A DNA stretch of 64,000 nt from Circinella umbellata (lineage: Eukaryota > Mucoromycota > Mucoromycetes > Mucorales > Lichtheimiaceae): assembly GCA_025093555.1 (NCBI GenBank), contig JAIWNF010000023.1, positions 310,001-374,000 of the forward strand, read 5' to 3'. The notes below the pieces were generated by a model. It was not told the DNA's origin, did no database searches, and saw nothing but the letters and a program-made list of their open reading frames with translations. Position numbers and translations under genes: made by a program. Below are positions 50,201-62,342 of the stretch, in pieces (the stretch's first letter is position 1; each line of letters begins with the position of its first letter).

Positions 50201-51303
50201 GATTAAAAAAAGATTGGAAAGAGAAAGAAGGTGGGGATCAGGGAGATTCTCTGGCGGAGAGGTTGTCTTTATTATTTACGCGGCCGTTCAAGTCCTGTTA
50301 CCCATTTTTCCAAACTAAAGCTATACACACATTCCCCCAAGTGACGTACGTTTATCCGGCAGCGGTAATTTTCGGGTTAGGGGGCATGTGGATATGCCGG
50401 TAAATCTTTTTAACATTAGTATTTTTTATTTATTTTGGAGAATTTGTTTGAAATAAAAGGGTGCAAAATGTTTTTGCAGTAAAAAGATCATCCGCAATGT
50501 TTCAAGAAGGAATAAGAAGTGTTTGCTGAAGTAGTTATCTTTTTTTTTTATTTTTGTGGAGAAAAGTTTGTTAGAGATAAATCCATTGTTAATAAAAATT
50601 TGAGGCGCTATTCATTCCTTCTTTTTGAGGAAGGAAGCCTTTTTTTTAAGGCTTAAATCCGAATAAATTCCGGAACACCCGTAATTTCCCATGTTTATTC
50701 GAGGATTATTCGGACCTACAGCATTACTGTTAAGTTTTTATTCATTTTTCATTACAGGTACACATAATAATGCATAGTGGCTTATTGGTTATGGTATTGG
50801 CAATGAAGAAAAACACATAGATACTTTTAATACCAGAGCAATAACCAGTAATAAATAAATAATATGCCAATTTTTTATATTGTGATCGACAATAAGGTTC
50901 AAGAAACGAAGCCCCACTAAAGTTTTCTCTTAGGGTACTGGTATATAGAGCATTACCATATACATAAACCATTCCAAGGTGTAAGCGTACCGACATACAC
51001 ACATACACAACCCAGCATATAGATGTTGTTCTTTTGGTAGACGAGCGCGTGCTACAAGTTGTTTACGTAGCTAAAGAAGCTGGGTTGAACCATTTAACCA
51101 GGGTTCTCCGCCAATACTCAGTTGTCAGGATATGTTGTTTTTATTGGCCAGACATCCCCCTGACGAAAAACTTTTTTTTTTTTTTGAGTTTAGCTGACCC
51201 TCAATCGACAGGGATAGCCGAGATTGAAAAAAAAAGAAACAACAATTAATTGCTCGGTCCTCTTTTCTTTTACCTCCCTCTTCCGCATATTGTCGTATCA
51301 GCC
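50201..51303. promoter_or_regulatory. Divergent promoter between KGD1 and the phosphate carrier
   Basis: 1.1 kb shared by two head-to-head mitochondrial genes. It includes a TGACGTAC word at 50341-50348, an inverted pair CCGAATAA (50659-50666) and TTATTCGG (50706-50713) with an extra TTATTCG at 50695-50701, and AAGCCTT/AAGGCTT around a T run near 50635-50654. These are candidate control sites only; no factor is assigned. Confidence 0.5.
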
Positions 51304-52719
51304 ATGTTCCCCTCCCAACAATCTTTGAAGAAGAACTTTTTCGTTCCCTCTGCCGGTGCTGATGCTGCCGCCCCCAGTGGTGTTGGTTTGTACGCCCGTT
51401 TCGCTTTCGCTGGTGCTGTCTGCTGTGCCGTCACTCACGGTGTCATGACTCCCGTCGATGTCGTTAAGACCCGTATCCAATTGGAGCCTGAAGTCTACAA
51501 CCGTGTAAGTACTCTAAGTTCAATATAAAAGCTTGGATAGTTATATAAATATAAATATATATATATTATGAGATAAGGAGGGATGAAAATATATTTATGT
51601 ATACAAGGAGAAAAAGAAGGAAATAGAACACAAAATAGAAGAAAACATGATATTCATATTAGATACGCGAATTTTTTTCAAATAATTTTAGGGTATGATT
51701 GGTGGTTTCCGTCAAGTCGTTGCCGCTGAAGGTGCTGGTGCTCTTCTCACTGGCTTAGGGTAAGCAATATATTACCGATAAATATTTTTAATAGAATACG
51801 TGAGCTGAATATTTTATTATTATTATCATTATAGTCCTACTGCTGCTGGTTACTTCTTGCAAGGTGCCTTCAAGTTCGGAGGTTACGAATTCTGGAAGAA
51901 GACCTTCATTGATGCCATCGGTATCGATGCTGCCCGTGAAAACCGTACTGCTATCTACCTCGGTTCCTCTGCTATTGCCGAATTCTTTGCTGATGTTGCT
52001 CTCTGCCCCTTGGAAGCTACCCGTATTCGTCTTGTCTCTCAACCTGACTTCGCTTCCGGTCTTGGTAGCGGTTTCGCCCGTATCTTGAAGGAAGAAGGTG
52101 TTCTCAAGGGCTTCTACAGTGGTTTCGGTAAATATAAAACTTCATTTTTTGGCATTTATTTTTGTTTTAAAAAAATAGCTATGGATAGATTTATTAATAT
52201 TTTACGTAATACACAGGTCCTATCTTGTTCAAGCAAGTTCCCTACACCATGGCCAAGTTCGTTGTCTACGAAAAGGCTGCTGAATCTATTTACGCTTCTT
52301 TGAGCACCCCCAAGGACCAATTGGCTCCTAGCACCGTCACCTCCGTCAACTTGGGTGCTGGTATCATTGCTGGTACTGCTGCTGCTATCATCTCTCAACC
52401 CGCTGATACTTTGTTGTCTAAGATCAACAAGCAAAAGGGTGCTGAAGGTGAATCCGTCACTTCCCGTCTTATCACCATGAGCAAGCAACTCGGTGTCAAG
52501 GGTCTCTTCGGTGGTCTTGTTCCCCGTATTGTCATGGTTGCCACTCTTACTGCTGGTCAATTGTAAGTTTTCTTTTTTTTTTATCTAGTTATCTTGAGGC
52601 ATTTTTAAAATATGTTGGAAACATTTATTTACTAAAAAAAATTATAAATTTTTAGCGCCATCTACGGTGACATCAAGAGAGTTTTGGGCGCTACTGGTGG
52701 TGTCGAAATCTCCAAATAA
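51304..52719 (+). CDS. Mitochondrial phosphate carrier (SLC25A3/Mir1 family)
   Basis: Imports inorganic phosphate into the mitochondrial matrix for ATP synthesis. Exons: 51304-51504, 51692-51759, 51835-52127, 52217-52562, 52656-52719; 323 aa. The three carrier repeats are clear from their signatures: '[10 protein letters not shown]', '[10 protein letters not shown]' and '[10 protein letters not shown]'. The phosphate-carrier type is shown by '[19 protein letters not shown]', '[20 protein letters not shown]' and '[19 protein letters not shown]' (joined across intron 3). An in-frame upstream codon at 51250 could add 18 hydrophobic residues, but the ATG at 51304 (MFPSQQ) fits the family. Codon choice is strongly biased to C-ending codons, as in the divergent KGD1 gene. 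Confidence 0.96.
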
Positions 52720-55700
52720 ACGACTTAACGTGCCTTTATTACTTAAACATAATATCAGCAAATAATCACAACAATTATAACAACAGCAACAAATACAACA
52801 ACAACAACCCAAACACCATTTCCACTTATTACTACCATCTCTCGGATAGAACAAAATCACATATATATATAGATGCGATTGTTTTAAAAATACATGTCGT
52901 TAGACTTTTTTCCCTTTAAAGGGCTGTACAAAAAAATGAACTTTGATTAATTTTACTTTTTGTTTACATTTATTCTTGAAGGGGGTCTGCATCGTTTTTT
53001 TCACGTGTGGGGGATGGGTGATGAGTTTGAAAATTAATGGAAGTGATAGAATATAAAATAGTATCCAAGCTATTTTTCTTTTTTACCATTCGGACTTTTT
53101 TATGTCGTCATTTAAGCATCCTGTATATGCACTGATCCAAAGACCCGTTCTGTTGTTTTATTTAATTAAAACTTGTGATATTACTAACCATAACCATTAC
53201 TAAATAATGAAGAGCGCACAGACAAGTATAAAAATCAGGAACATACCTTCCTAAAATATATTGACTGCTGACATACCGCACAGAAAGAGAATGTCGTATG
53301 AAAACTGTTAGTTAAAAGATTACATAATGACGTATCATATCTTATCGTCCTATAGCAGTACAAAAAAAACCATACTGTAATAGCGTAGTCAACCTAACAT
53401 TAGGGTGCTCTCTTTGATCAAAATATCAAGTACTTAATCATAATAAATGTTTTCTTGTATATTTTGTTTCTTACAGACGTTTTATATTTCACTTCAAACT
53501 TTACTACACCGGGTCTCCGTTTTTTTTTTTTAAGTTAGATGGCTTCCTTTAAATAAGCCAAAGTAGTAATAATAGTAATGAAACCCTTGAAAAAAACGAG
53601 ATATAAAATACAGGGAAGAAAAAGACAGTTACCTATTTATTACTACGTAAAGTGAAGGATGATAAAATACATACGTACTGCTTTTAGTTAAAGATTTATA
53701 GAGATATACATAATTCATATCGTTGCTCCATCACAATAAAAAGTTAGCTACCACATCAATTGGGTAAACAACAATATGATAGTTCATGAAGCGTGGTACG
53801 TATGAGCTGAGAAATTAACGTATAATACTTGGCTACGTACAAACTATGTCTGTCTTGTGGCGCTTTTTGTGTTTCGATATCGGCGATGATTCTATAAACT
53901 ATATGAACAAGTTACAAAAATTTGGCTGTGAGATATATATTTCTTGTCTTTTATCGAGCTTTTAAATTAAACAGAAACTTTAACTTTGAACTGAAATCTT
54001 GATTTTTCAAGTACTTTTCATTGTTGCTGGTATTCAAGAGTATACTACTAATAGGCCAAGGTTACTATATAGATTATTTGTTAAAGTAGAAGGGTGGTTT
54101 GTCCAGCTTCTACTGGGGTACGGCCGCTTTCGTGCTACATGTGACAAAGTCACTAGAAAGAAGCAGAAGTTCTTAAGTCCATATCGCTTATTCTACTAGG
54201 TCTGAAAAGGAAAAAACCTTCTAAGAATTATTGCTACGCTGGATCAGTTACTTCTATTGTCAGAATGTAATACCTAACATTAACTTGAAAGTTGAAAAGT
54301 GTTTCTTTGCTTATTCATATAAAAATGGTTACTTTTGTTTTTGAGGGTCGCTGTTCTTGATTTGTATCAACATCGTTGTTCTCTGATAACCATCGTTGAT
54401 GTACCTGGTCACTTTTTTCGTTGATAATGAAAACAAATGTGCCTATGGGCAATAGTGAGAATTTGTAAAAGTAGAAGTATTTCTTGTACGTATTATACCA
54501 CCATAAACAATATTATATGCATATCTCAGTTTAGAATTACTGCTAATCGAATCTCACATATATTAGTTTGAGTTATCGAGAAATATTAAAAAAAAGGTAT
54601 GGTTCATTTTTTTAAAAAAAAATAAGCCCCCCCCCCCAGAAACAGAGGCGATGAATATCTACATGCACATTAAAAAAAGAAAAGAAAAAGAAAATAAATC
54701 CGGTATATTCTTCTGTTCGACTATAGTATACACTCGTAGATCACGTATATAAAATAAGTAGGGAGGGAATCATATTTTTTATATTTGAAGTAGAGTTTAA
54801 TAGAAGGTGGTGTTTAATATAAAAGGGATTTGTTTGTACAGTAGAAAAGCAAAGTCTCAAGAGAAGTTCAGTGAATAGTGGTGAATTGTATTGAACGCAA
54901 AGCAAACACATATTGGTCAAGGTTACATCGACAATCGTAACGTTAATAGCAGACTACCACAAAATAGTAATGATTCAGAGCAGTGCAGTGTTTATTATTT
55001 CTGCGTTTTCAAGAAAAAGAACCATTTTAATAGTGAAATGATGTTATATTCGTAACTAACGCACAAGACTGAATAGTTCTCATAGATTAATATATACGTA
55101 CAGTAAGTTTGCTATTATATATATAGCTGCATGAAATTACCACATACAACATATAGTATGTAAATGTATAGCTTTTTAAGAGTACGTTTCAAATGATGAT
55201 TCTGACATTAGCTGATAACTAGTACAGTAGAAAGTATTTCATCTTGCATTTGGTGTGCATATCACAAAACTACTCAGCACTGGAAAGCCTGCTGGGTTAG
55301 CATGAAAAAGGGAATAAAGATAAACATTGAGAACGCATGCTACTAACAATATAAGTAAGTAATCATATAAGCTAGGTTAGGAATAAAAGCAAAATATACA
55401 GAACGATAAAAAAAGTCAAGCACTTGGTTCTTTTATATTATAGATTTATTTTTAATTAACCAGGAAGTGACGAGTTTGATGGTTTATTGATGATCGAAAT
55501 AATATACCATACCGTTCAGGTCTAAAAGTGTTATGTAATTAATAAAGTATATAACAAAGTTTTAGTCAGTTGATTCTTAACGAGATATTGGTGTTTAATA
55601 TGGAGATGATGCCAAGAGTGATTTAGGAGACGATTGATTGAACAAAATGGTTTATTTTGGGTCTAAATTTTAAGCAGAAGAATAAAACTTGTCGATACGT

Positions 55701-57714
55701 ATTCAAACAAGCTGGTTACAAAAACAAGTATACTGATTAAAGAAACTAATAGTATAGTGGAGGAGAACCCCGCCTAAAAAGAGAAGAAAGATAAAAAAGA
55801 CAATAAGTCAAACACTCTTCATCATTACAAGCTAAATAGTATCAATACGGGAAATTGCCGAGAGAAAAGATGAAGTTGAAAGGATTGCACAAATCTACAT
55901 ACAATTTAGCATCCCTTGTAAAACATATACTGGATGGGGGCTGGAAGTTCAATTAAAACACTAATATTTGAAGTTCATTTATAGGATAAACAGAATACTA
56001 ATAAGAACTTTATGATATGAAAAAAGATAATTCTACAATATTACAATTCTACTAGTTTAACTGTGACTGTTGATTAGTCTTATACTAAATAGAAGCAAAG
56101 AATATTTGATATTTACAAGAGCCTCCATAGCAAAAAGTTGTAGTTTAAAACCAAATGGCTCGGTTTGCTTTCATCTGGAAGATAATTTAAATATATTTCC
56201 ATTATTTTAGATGAATGTTGACATGTTCTTGAAATTCACTATATTACTTTATATACGTATCAGTATTAATTTTTTTTCTTTTACATATATTAACATCTGG
56301 TATAAAGATAAAACTCAATATTCTATAGCGCCCTTATACGTCTTTTAACAAAATTTGTTTTCTTTCAAATTTCCAATTAAAGAACAATGGATAAAATACA
56401 TATACTTTAACTACTCTTATGAAAAGTAAGTATGTGAAAAGTAAGTACTTGTTCATAACTAGATTAAATCCAATACATGGGCATAATTTTGTCGCTATAT
56501 TATAATATGAGAGTATCAATTTGCTATGAACTACAAGTGATCATTCTAATCTTCAAGACGGTGTATTAAAACTTTCGATGTTGTTAATACTGCACCCTTC
56601 AACAAAAACGCGGGCAGCATCATCATTTATTATTATACTGCAAAGAATATTTTTATAAATCACTTAATTAACTTTCTGAGCTGATAATCGCTACTGTATA
56701 TAAGCTGTACATGTTTTAATAGAAAACAAAATCGCTGCAATGTAGAAACCCCGGGTAAAATTCATGCATTTTTATTTTATTGAAGCATTATACACATTAT
56801 GACAGAAATATATTCCAAATTAAAAGTCATCTGTGTAACAATAATAAAATCAGCTGCCTAAGAATATTCCGGGGATCTTCGGTCTATAGAAATAAAATCT
56901 CAATCTTAATTAATTATTTGTATGCCGATAATAATATGATGAGTTAGTTTTCGAGGAAAAACAAAGTAATGGATAAGAAATATGCTGTATAGATGTGGAA
57001 ATTTTTTTTTTTTTTGTTCGGGCACCTTCGGTGATTAGTATCTTATAAGTCTATTGTTAGCAAAGATTATTCATCACAATAACTTTTTTTCATGTGTAAG
57101 GTCGTACCATGTGGTTTTACTGTATGAAAAAATCTTCGGATGATACAAAAAAAAAATGTTATCAGATCGACTTTCAAGGTCGGAGTCAATTGTTAACATA
57201 AAGCTTTTTTTTTATTTTATTTTACGTATGTAGACATTATCCTTGTTACCATTCTCTTCTATTTTTTGTCACAGATATATACTAATACAAAATTTTTATA
57301 AAATACTAAATAATACTTTTCAAATCAAATTAATATGTAAATAAGAACAAGATTTCGATATTCTGATCAAAGTAGAATTAAGATTATTCTATCTATAGCC
57401 GCCCGGAATATAACGCGAATAAGTTTTGTTCAACAGGTTTTTAATAAGCGAACCTCTTTTTTTGTCCAACAATAAAAAGATCTTTTTCCATTGATTCTTG
57501 TCTTACCATTTTTTTTCTTTATTTATTAATGGTAGTAATAAAATAGGTTATTTTACATAAGAAATTAAGTGAAAGAGAAGAGGTGATCGGATCTGTAGTC
57601 TTACTTTTCTTTCTCTTTCTTTTTTTTTTCCCACCTATTATCAAATCGTTTTTTATCTACTTTATCTACTTTTCATACAACTGGAAGCGATTGGTGTCTT
57701 CAAAAAAAAAAAAG
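52720..57714. other. 5-kb AT-rich gene desert before the ABC transporter
   Basis: No supportable gene. Contains many TACGTA words, a C10 run near 54630, and a hairpin-repeat relative at 55745-55774 (ACTAATAGT...ACCCCGCC). A CACGTG lies at 53003-53008, 3' of the phosphate carrier. The stretch 53990-54430 is somewhat more complex than its surroundings but shows no domain. Confidence 0.6.
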
Positions 57715-60700
57715 ATGGATAGTCAACATCATGATAATGGTGAAATTATTCTTACAGAAAAAACCGAAACGACAATCGACACACAAAAAATAGAAGATAG
57801 TGTTGGAAAATTGGTAGAATTTGAGACAGAACAACAACAGCAAACCAATGAGACATATAAATCCATCACTGATACCAATGAACAAAAGAATGATACTACA
57901 AACGAAAAGAAAAAGAAGAAAGAAAAAGAACCTTCAGTACGAATTTATCAATTATTTCGTTTTGCTAGTAAAACAGATCTTTTGTTGATTGCTCTTGCCA
58001 TGGCTGGTTCTATCGGAATCGGTGCTCTTCTTCCTGCAAGGTACATGGAAGAAATATACTTCGATATACCAAAGAAATTACACGCTGCAAAAAGCTTTAC
58101 TATTTTAATAATATTATTGTTAATAATTGTAAATTTTATTTACCCTTCTTTATTCTAATAGTCTTATTATTTTTGGTAAATTTTTGGAAGATCTTTCTGA
58201 TACGTTATATACACCTGATGCATTATTAGAATCCACGCTGGAAATGATTCTGATTTTTGTCTATATGGGTGTTGCGGTTTTCTTTGGTGCTTATGTTGCT
58301 CATGCATGTTGGGTTTTATCTGGTGAACGACAAGCGCGACGGATACGACAATTATATGTGCATGCAATACTAAAACAAGACATGTCATGTAAGTAATAGT
58401 AATTGTATAATTGGAATTATTTAGTCTGTGCGGTATTAATAACAACCATACTTATGTATATATAGGGTTTGACAAGGCAGAAGAAGGGTCATTAACAACT
58501 CGACTCGCAACAGATACTCAAATGATTCAAGATGGTATTTCGGAAAAACTTGGTCTCCTGATTCAAATGGTAGCCTCTCTTATTACAGGTGTTGTTATCG
58601 CCATGGCCAAAGGATGGCAATTAGCTGTTGTTATGCTTGCACCTATTCCTATTTTAGCTGGCGTTAGCACTGCCATGAGTCATTTTTATTCTAAATATAC
58701 TCAAAGCACTCAAAACATCTATGCTGATGCTGGTTCTATTGCCGAACAAGTCTTTGCAGGTATCAGAACAGTATATGCATTCACATTACAACGTCGTTTT
58801 CTTGCTCGATATGACAAAGAGCTTGAAAAAGCTTATGCAACAGGCACCAAACGCGGTGTTCTTCTTGGTTGTCAGTTTGGTGCATTTCTCTGTGTCTTAT
58901 TTTGGAGCTATGGACTGGCATTTTGGTATGGTGCCAAATTAGCAGACGAGTCTAAACTGGCTGGCCCTATGGTCTTGGTAGCATTTTATGCAATGCTAAG
59001 CGGAACAATGGCATTATTGTCTCTCCCACTTAATTTAGCTGCAGTGTCAAGTGCATGTGCAGCTGCCCATCGTATTTTTGCTGTTATTGATCGCGTTCCA
59101 GAAATTGATCCTGATGCTATTCATGGTATCGCTCATGTCAAATTACAAGGTCATATTCAATTTCGTGATATTGATTTTAGGTATCCAACACGTCCAGATA
59201 TTCAAGTGTTAAAAAAATTTAATGCCCAAGTGAACTCGGGTAAAACAATTGCTTTGGTTGGTGCATCTGGTTCTGGTAAATCTACAGTGGTTCAACTTTT
59301 GCAACGGTTTTATGATCCATTGTCAGGCTCGGTTCTTTTAGATGGTAAAGATCTAAAGGAATATAATGTTACTTGGTTACGACAACAAATTGGCGTAGTT
59401 TCACAAGAACCTGTGTTGTTTAATATGACAATTCGAAAGAATTTGTTGATGGGTTCTACAGCAGATAATGTTTCTGAAGAAGAAATTATGGAAGCATGTA
59501 AAAAGGCCAATTGTCATAATTTTATAAAGCAGCTGCCTCAAGGATATAATACGCCAGTAGGTGAACATGGTAGTATGCTTTCTGGTGGTCAAAAACAAAG
59601 AATTGCTATTGCTCGTGCTATTCTGAAGAATCCAACAATTTTATTGCTTGATGAGGTACGTTAGTTACAATATGTTGGTCTTGTAGCATAATATTAACTT
59701 GTATTTATAAATATATATGGTATTATTATTTTAATAGGCTACATCAGCTTTAGATACACAATCTGAACGACTTGTACAAAGCGCTCTGGATGCGGCAGCA
59801 GAGAATCGTACGACTATTGTCATTGCTCACCGACTTTCTACAATCCGCAATGCGGATAGGATTATTGTCCTAAAGAAAGGTGTTATGATTGAACAAGGAA
59901 CACATCAGGAACTTGTTGAAAAAAATGGTGCATATGCGGGTTTAGTTCGAGAACAAGAAATTGCCATGGAGGAAGTAGAGAAGAAAGAACAACATGAAAT
60001 AACAAAAGTACACCTGGAACAACAAAATGACGTAGAGAATAACTTAAAAGCAACGACACCTGGTACTGTAATTGATATGGACAATAATGAGGAAGATGGA
60101 CTCTCATCAAAACAAAGAACGAGTGATGTATCATCCATTGACGGAATGGAGCTGGCTCTTAAGAAAAAGAAACAAGAAAAAGAAAAACACAGCAAACAAA
60201 AGTTACCTTTTCTCAAAGTTCTTATGGAAATGCGACCTGAATGGCTTTTAATTATTTCAGGCACTTTTGGTGCCATGATTACTGGTGCTATCTTTCCCGT
60301 CATTTCATTGATTTTAGCACGACTTATTGTAATTATTATTGATCCACTCAAGGAAATCAATCCAGGACCTATGTTAGGAGCTAATCTGTATGCTTTTCTT
60401 CTTGTTATTATTGGGATTGCTGCTTTGACTGGCTTTATTATTCAAATGGCATCATTTGAAGTAGCAGGAGAACGATACACAAAACGATTACGCACAAGAA
60501 TTTTTTGGGCGTACATGAAACAAGAAGTTGCTTTTTTTGATGAAGAAAAAAATAACGTAGGTGCTCTTACTACCATGTTAGCCGTAGATGCAAAGCATGT
60601 CAATGAACTTATGTCTAAAATATGTGGTGAAATTGCAAGTCTTGTTTTCACGGGTGTTATAGGTAAAGAAAAAAAGACCCATTATATATATAGTGGCAGA

Positions 60701-62342
60701 ATAGATCAAGATTTGAAACTGAACGCTACGTATAAAATCAAAAAGGTTTTATCATCTCTTTTGTTTATAGTTGGGCTCTTACATTGATTGTCTTGGGATG
60801 TGTTCCATTTATAATTGCTGCAACCGTATACGAATCAAGGGTTGAAATGGGTTATGCTAACGATGTTCAAAAAGCAAGTGCACAAAGTGGAGAAATAGCT
60901 GGCGAAGCCATTAAAACCATTCGTACCGTCGCATCTTTAACAAAACAAGGATATTTTGAATCTAAATACGAAAAAGCAACGGAGCGGCCTCATAAGCTAG
61001 CCCAACGTAAAGCTTATCTTGCATCTCTTGGTTATGCTCTTGGCCAATCCATTAGTTTATTCACTCATGCAGTTGCATTTTATGCTGGTGTACGTCTGAT
61101 TCAGATAAAAATGATTACGTTTGAAGATATGATTGTGGTATTGTTTGCTGTTATGGTAACGTCGCAAAATATTGGCCGCGTTACTACATATATGTCCGGT
61201 ATTGCCAAGGCCAAGTATGCTGCTTTATCAGCATTCGAAATTATCGAACGACAATCGAAAATTGATCCCGATATCGAAGGTGTGGAACCTAGTACTGTAC
61301 ATGGCGCAATTCATTGTGATAAGGTGTCGTTTCAATACCCAACACGAAATGTACCTATTTTTAACGGTGATTTTAATTTGGAGTGTATGGCGGGTAAAAC
61401 AGTTGCTCTTGTTGGAAATAGTGGGTGTGGAAAAAGTACAACGATAGGTATGTTGGAACGTTGGTATGATCCTACGGATGGCACGGTACGACTTGATGAA
61501 CATAGTACCCAATCATACTCTTTGCATAATCTACGAAGTCATATGGCTTTAGTTAGTCAAGGTAAAACTCTTCATAATCTTCTAAAAAATGAGCAAAGTT
61601 ATTAAACCTATTTTTTCTTTGAAAACTTTGTTTTTAACTAATTTTTACAAAAAAAAAAAGAGCCTATATTATTTGATTTAACAATAGCTGACAATATTCG
61701 ATTCGGTGCCTTTGATGAAAAGGTGTCTCTGGAAGAAATTAAACGTGCTTGTCAAGCAGCCAATATCCACAACTTTATTATTAGTTTACCTAATGGATAT
61801 GATACTCGGGTGGGCGATAAAGGATCACAATTATCAGGTGGTCAAAAACAACGTATTGCTATTGCCCGTGCATTAATTCGTAATCCTCGTGTGCTATTAT
61901 TGGTATAAGAGACTCTTTTTTCTTCTCTCTTTTATACATACAATATTTATTTATAATTTTAACTCTTTTTATTTTATTATAATTTTGGATACATATTAGG
62001 ATGAGGCTACATCTGCATTAGATTCTGAATCAGAAAAATTAGTCCAAGAAGCGATTGATAATGTTATTCAAGAAGGTGGTCGTACTACTATTACAATTGC
62101 ACATCGATTATCAACAGTTCAGGTATATTGATTGGGGGATTGGTTGATGAGAAAGAGCTCTAATACACAAAATATAAGATATTCATTTAACTGTTATTAA
62201 TCAAATTACATCTTAGAATGCGGATCAAATTTGTGTTATTAAAGATGGCCGAGTTGCTGAACAAGGAACACACTGGGATTTATTAAAAAGAAATGGAATA
62301 TATACAGAGCTTGTTCAACATCAATCATTAAGCACTATTTAA
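57715..62342 (+). CDS. P-glycoprotein-type full-size ABC transporter (ABCB/MDR)
   Basis: Exports lipophilic compounds or peptides across a membrane using ATP; the substrate cannot be told from sequence. Exons: 57715-58040, 58162-58388, 58466-59655, 59738-60662, 60746-61561, 61661-61902, 62000-62122, 62217-62342; 1324 aa in TMD-NBD-TMD-NBD order. NBD1: Walker A 'GASGSGKST' (about 451), signature '[14 protein letters not shown]', Walker B 'ILLLDE', 'ATSALD' and 'IAHRLST'. NBD2: 'GNSGCGKST' (about 1113), 'LSGGQKQ', '[12 protein letters not shown]', 'IAHRLST'. Both sites look intact. A Lys/Glu-rich linker separates the halves. Intron 60663-60745 was set by homology: it restores '[17 protein letters not shown]' of TMD2, whereas a stronger-looking acceptor at 60770 gives a stop. 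ATG 57715 was chosen over 57583, which would add a Phe-rich tract. Confidence 0.95.

Noticed and set aside
57583..57714. Upstream in-frame ATG for the ABC transporter
   Set aside because: Would add a Phe/Tyr-rich tract from a T-rich leader before MDSQHH; not typical of the family.
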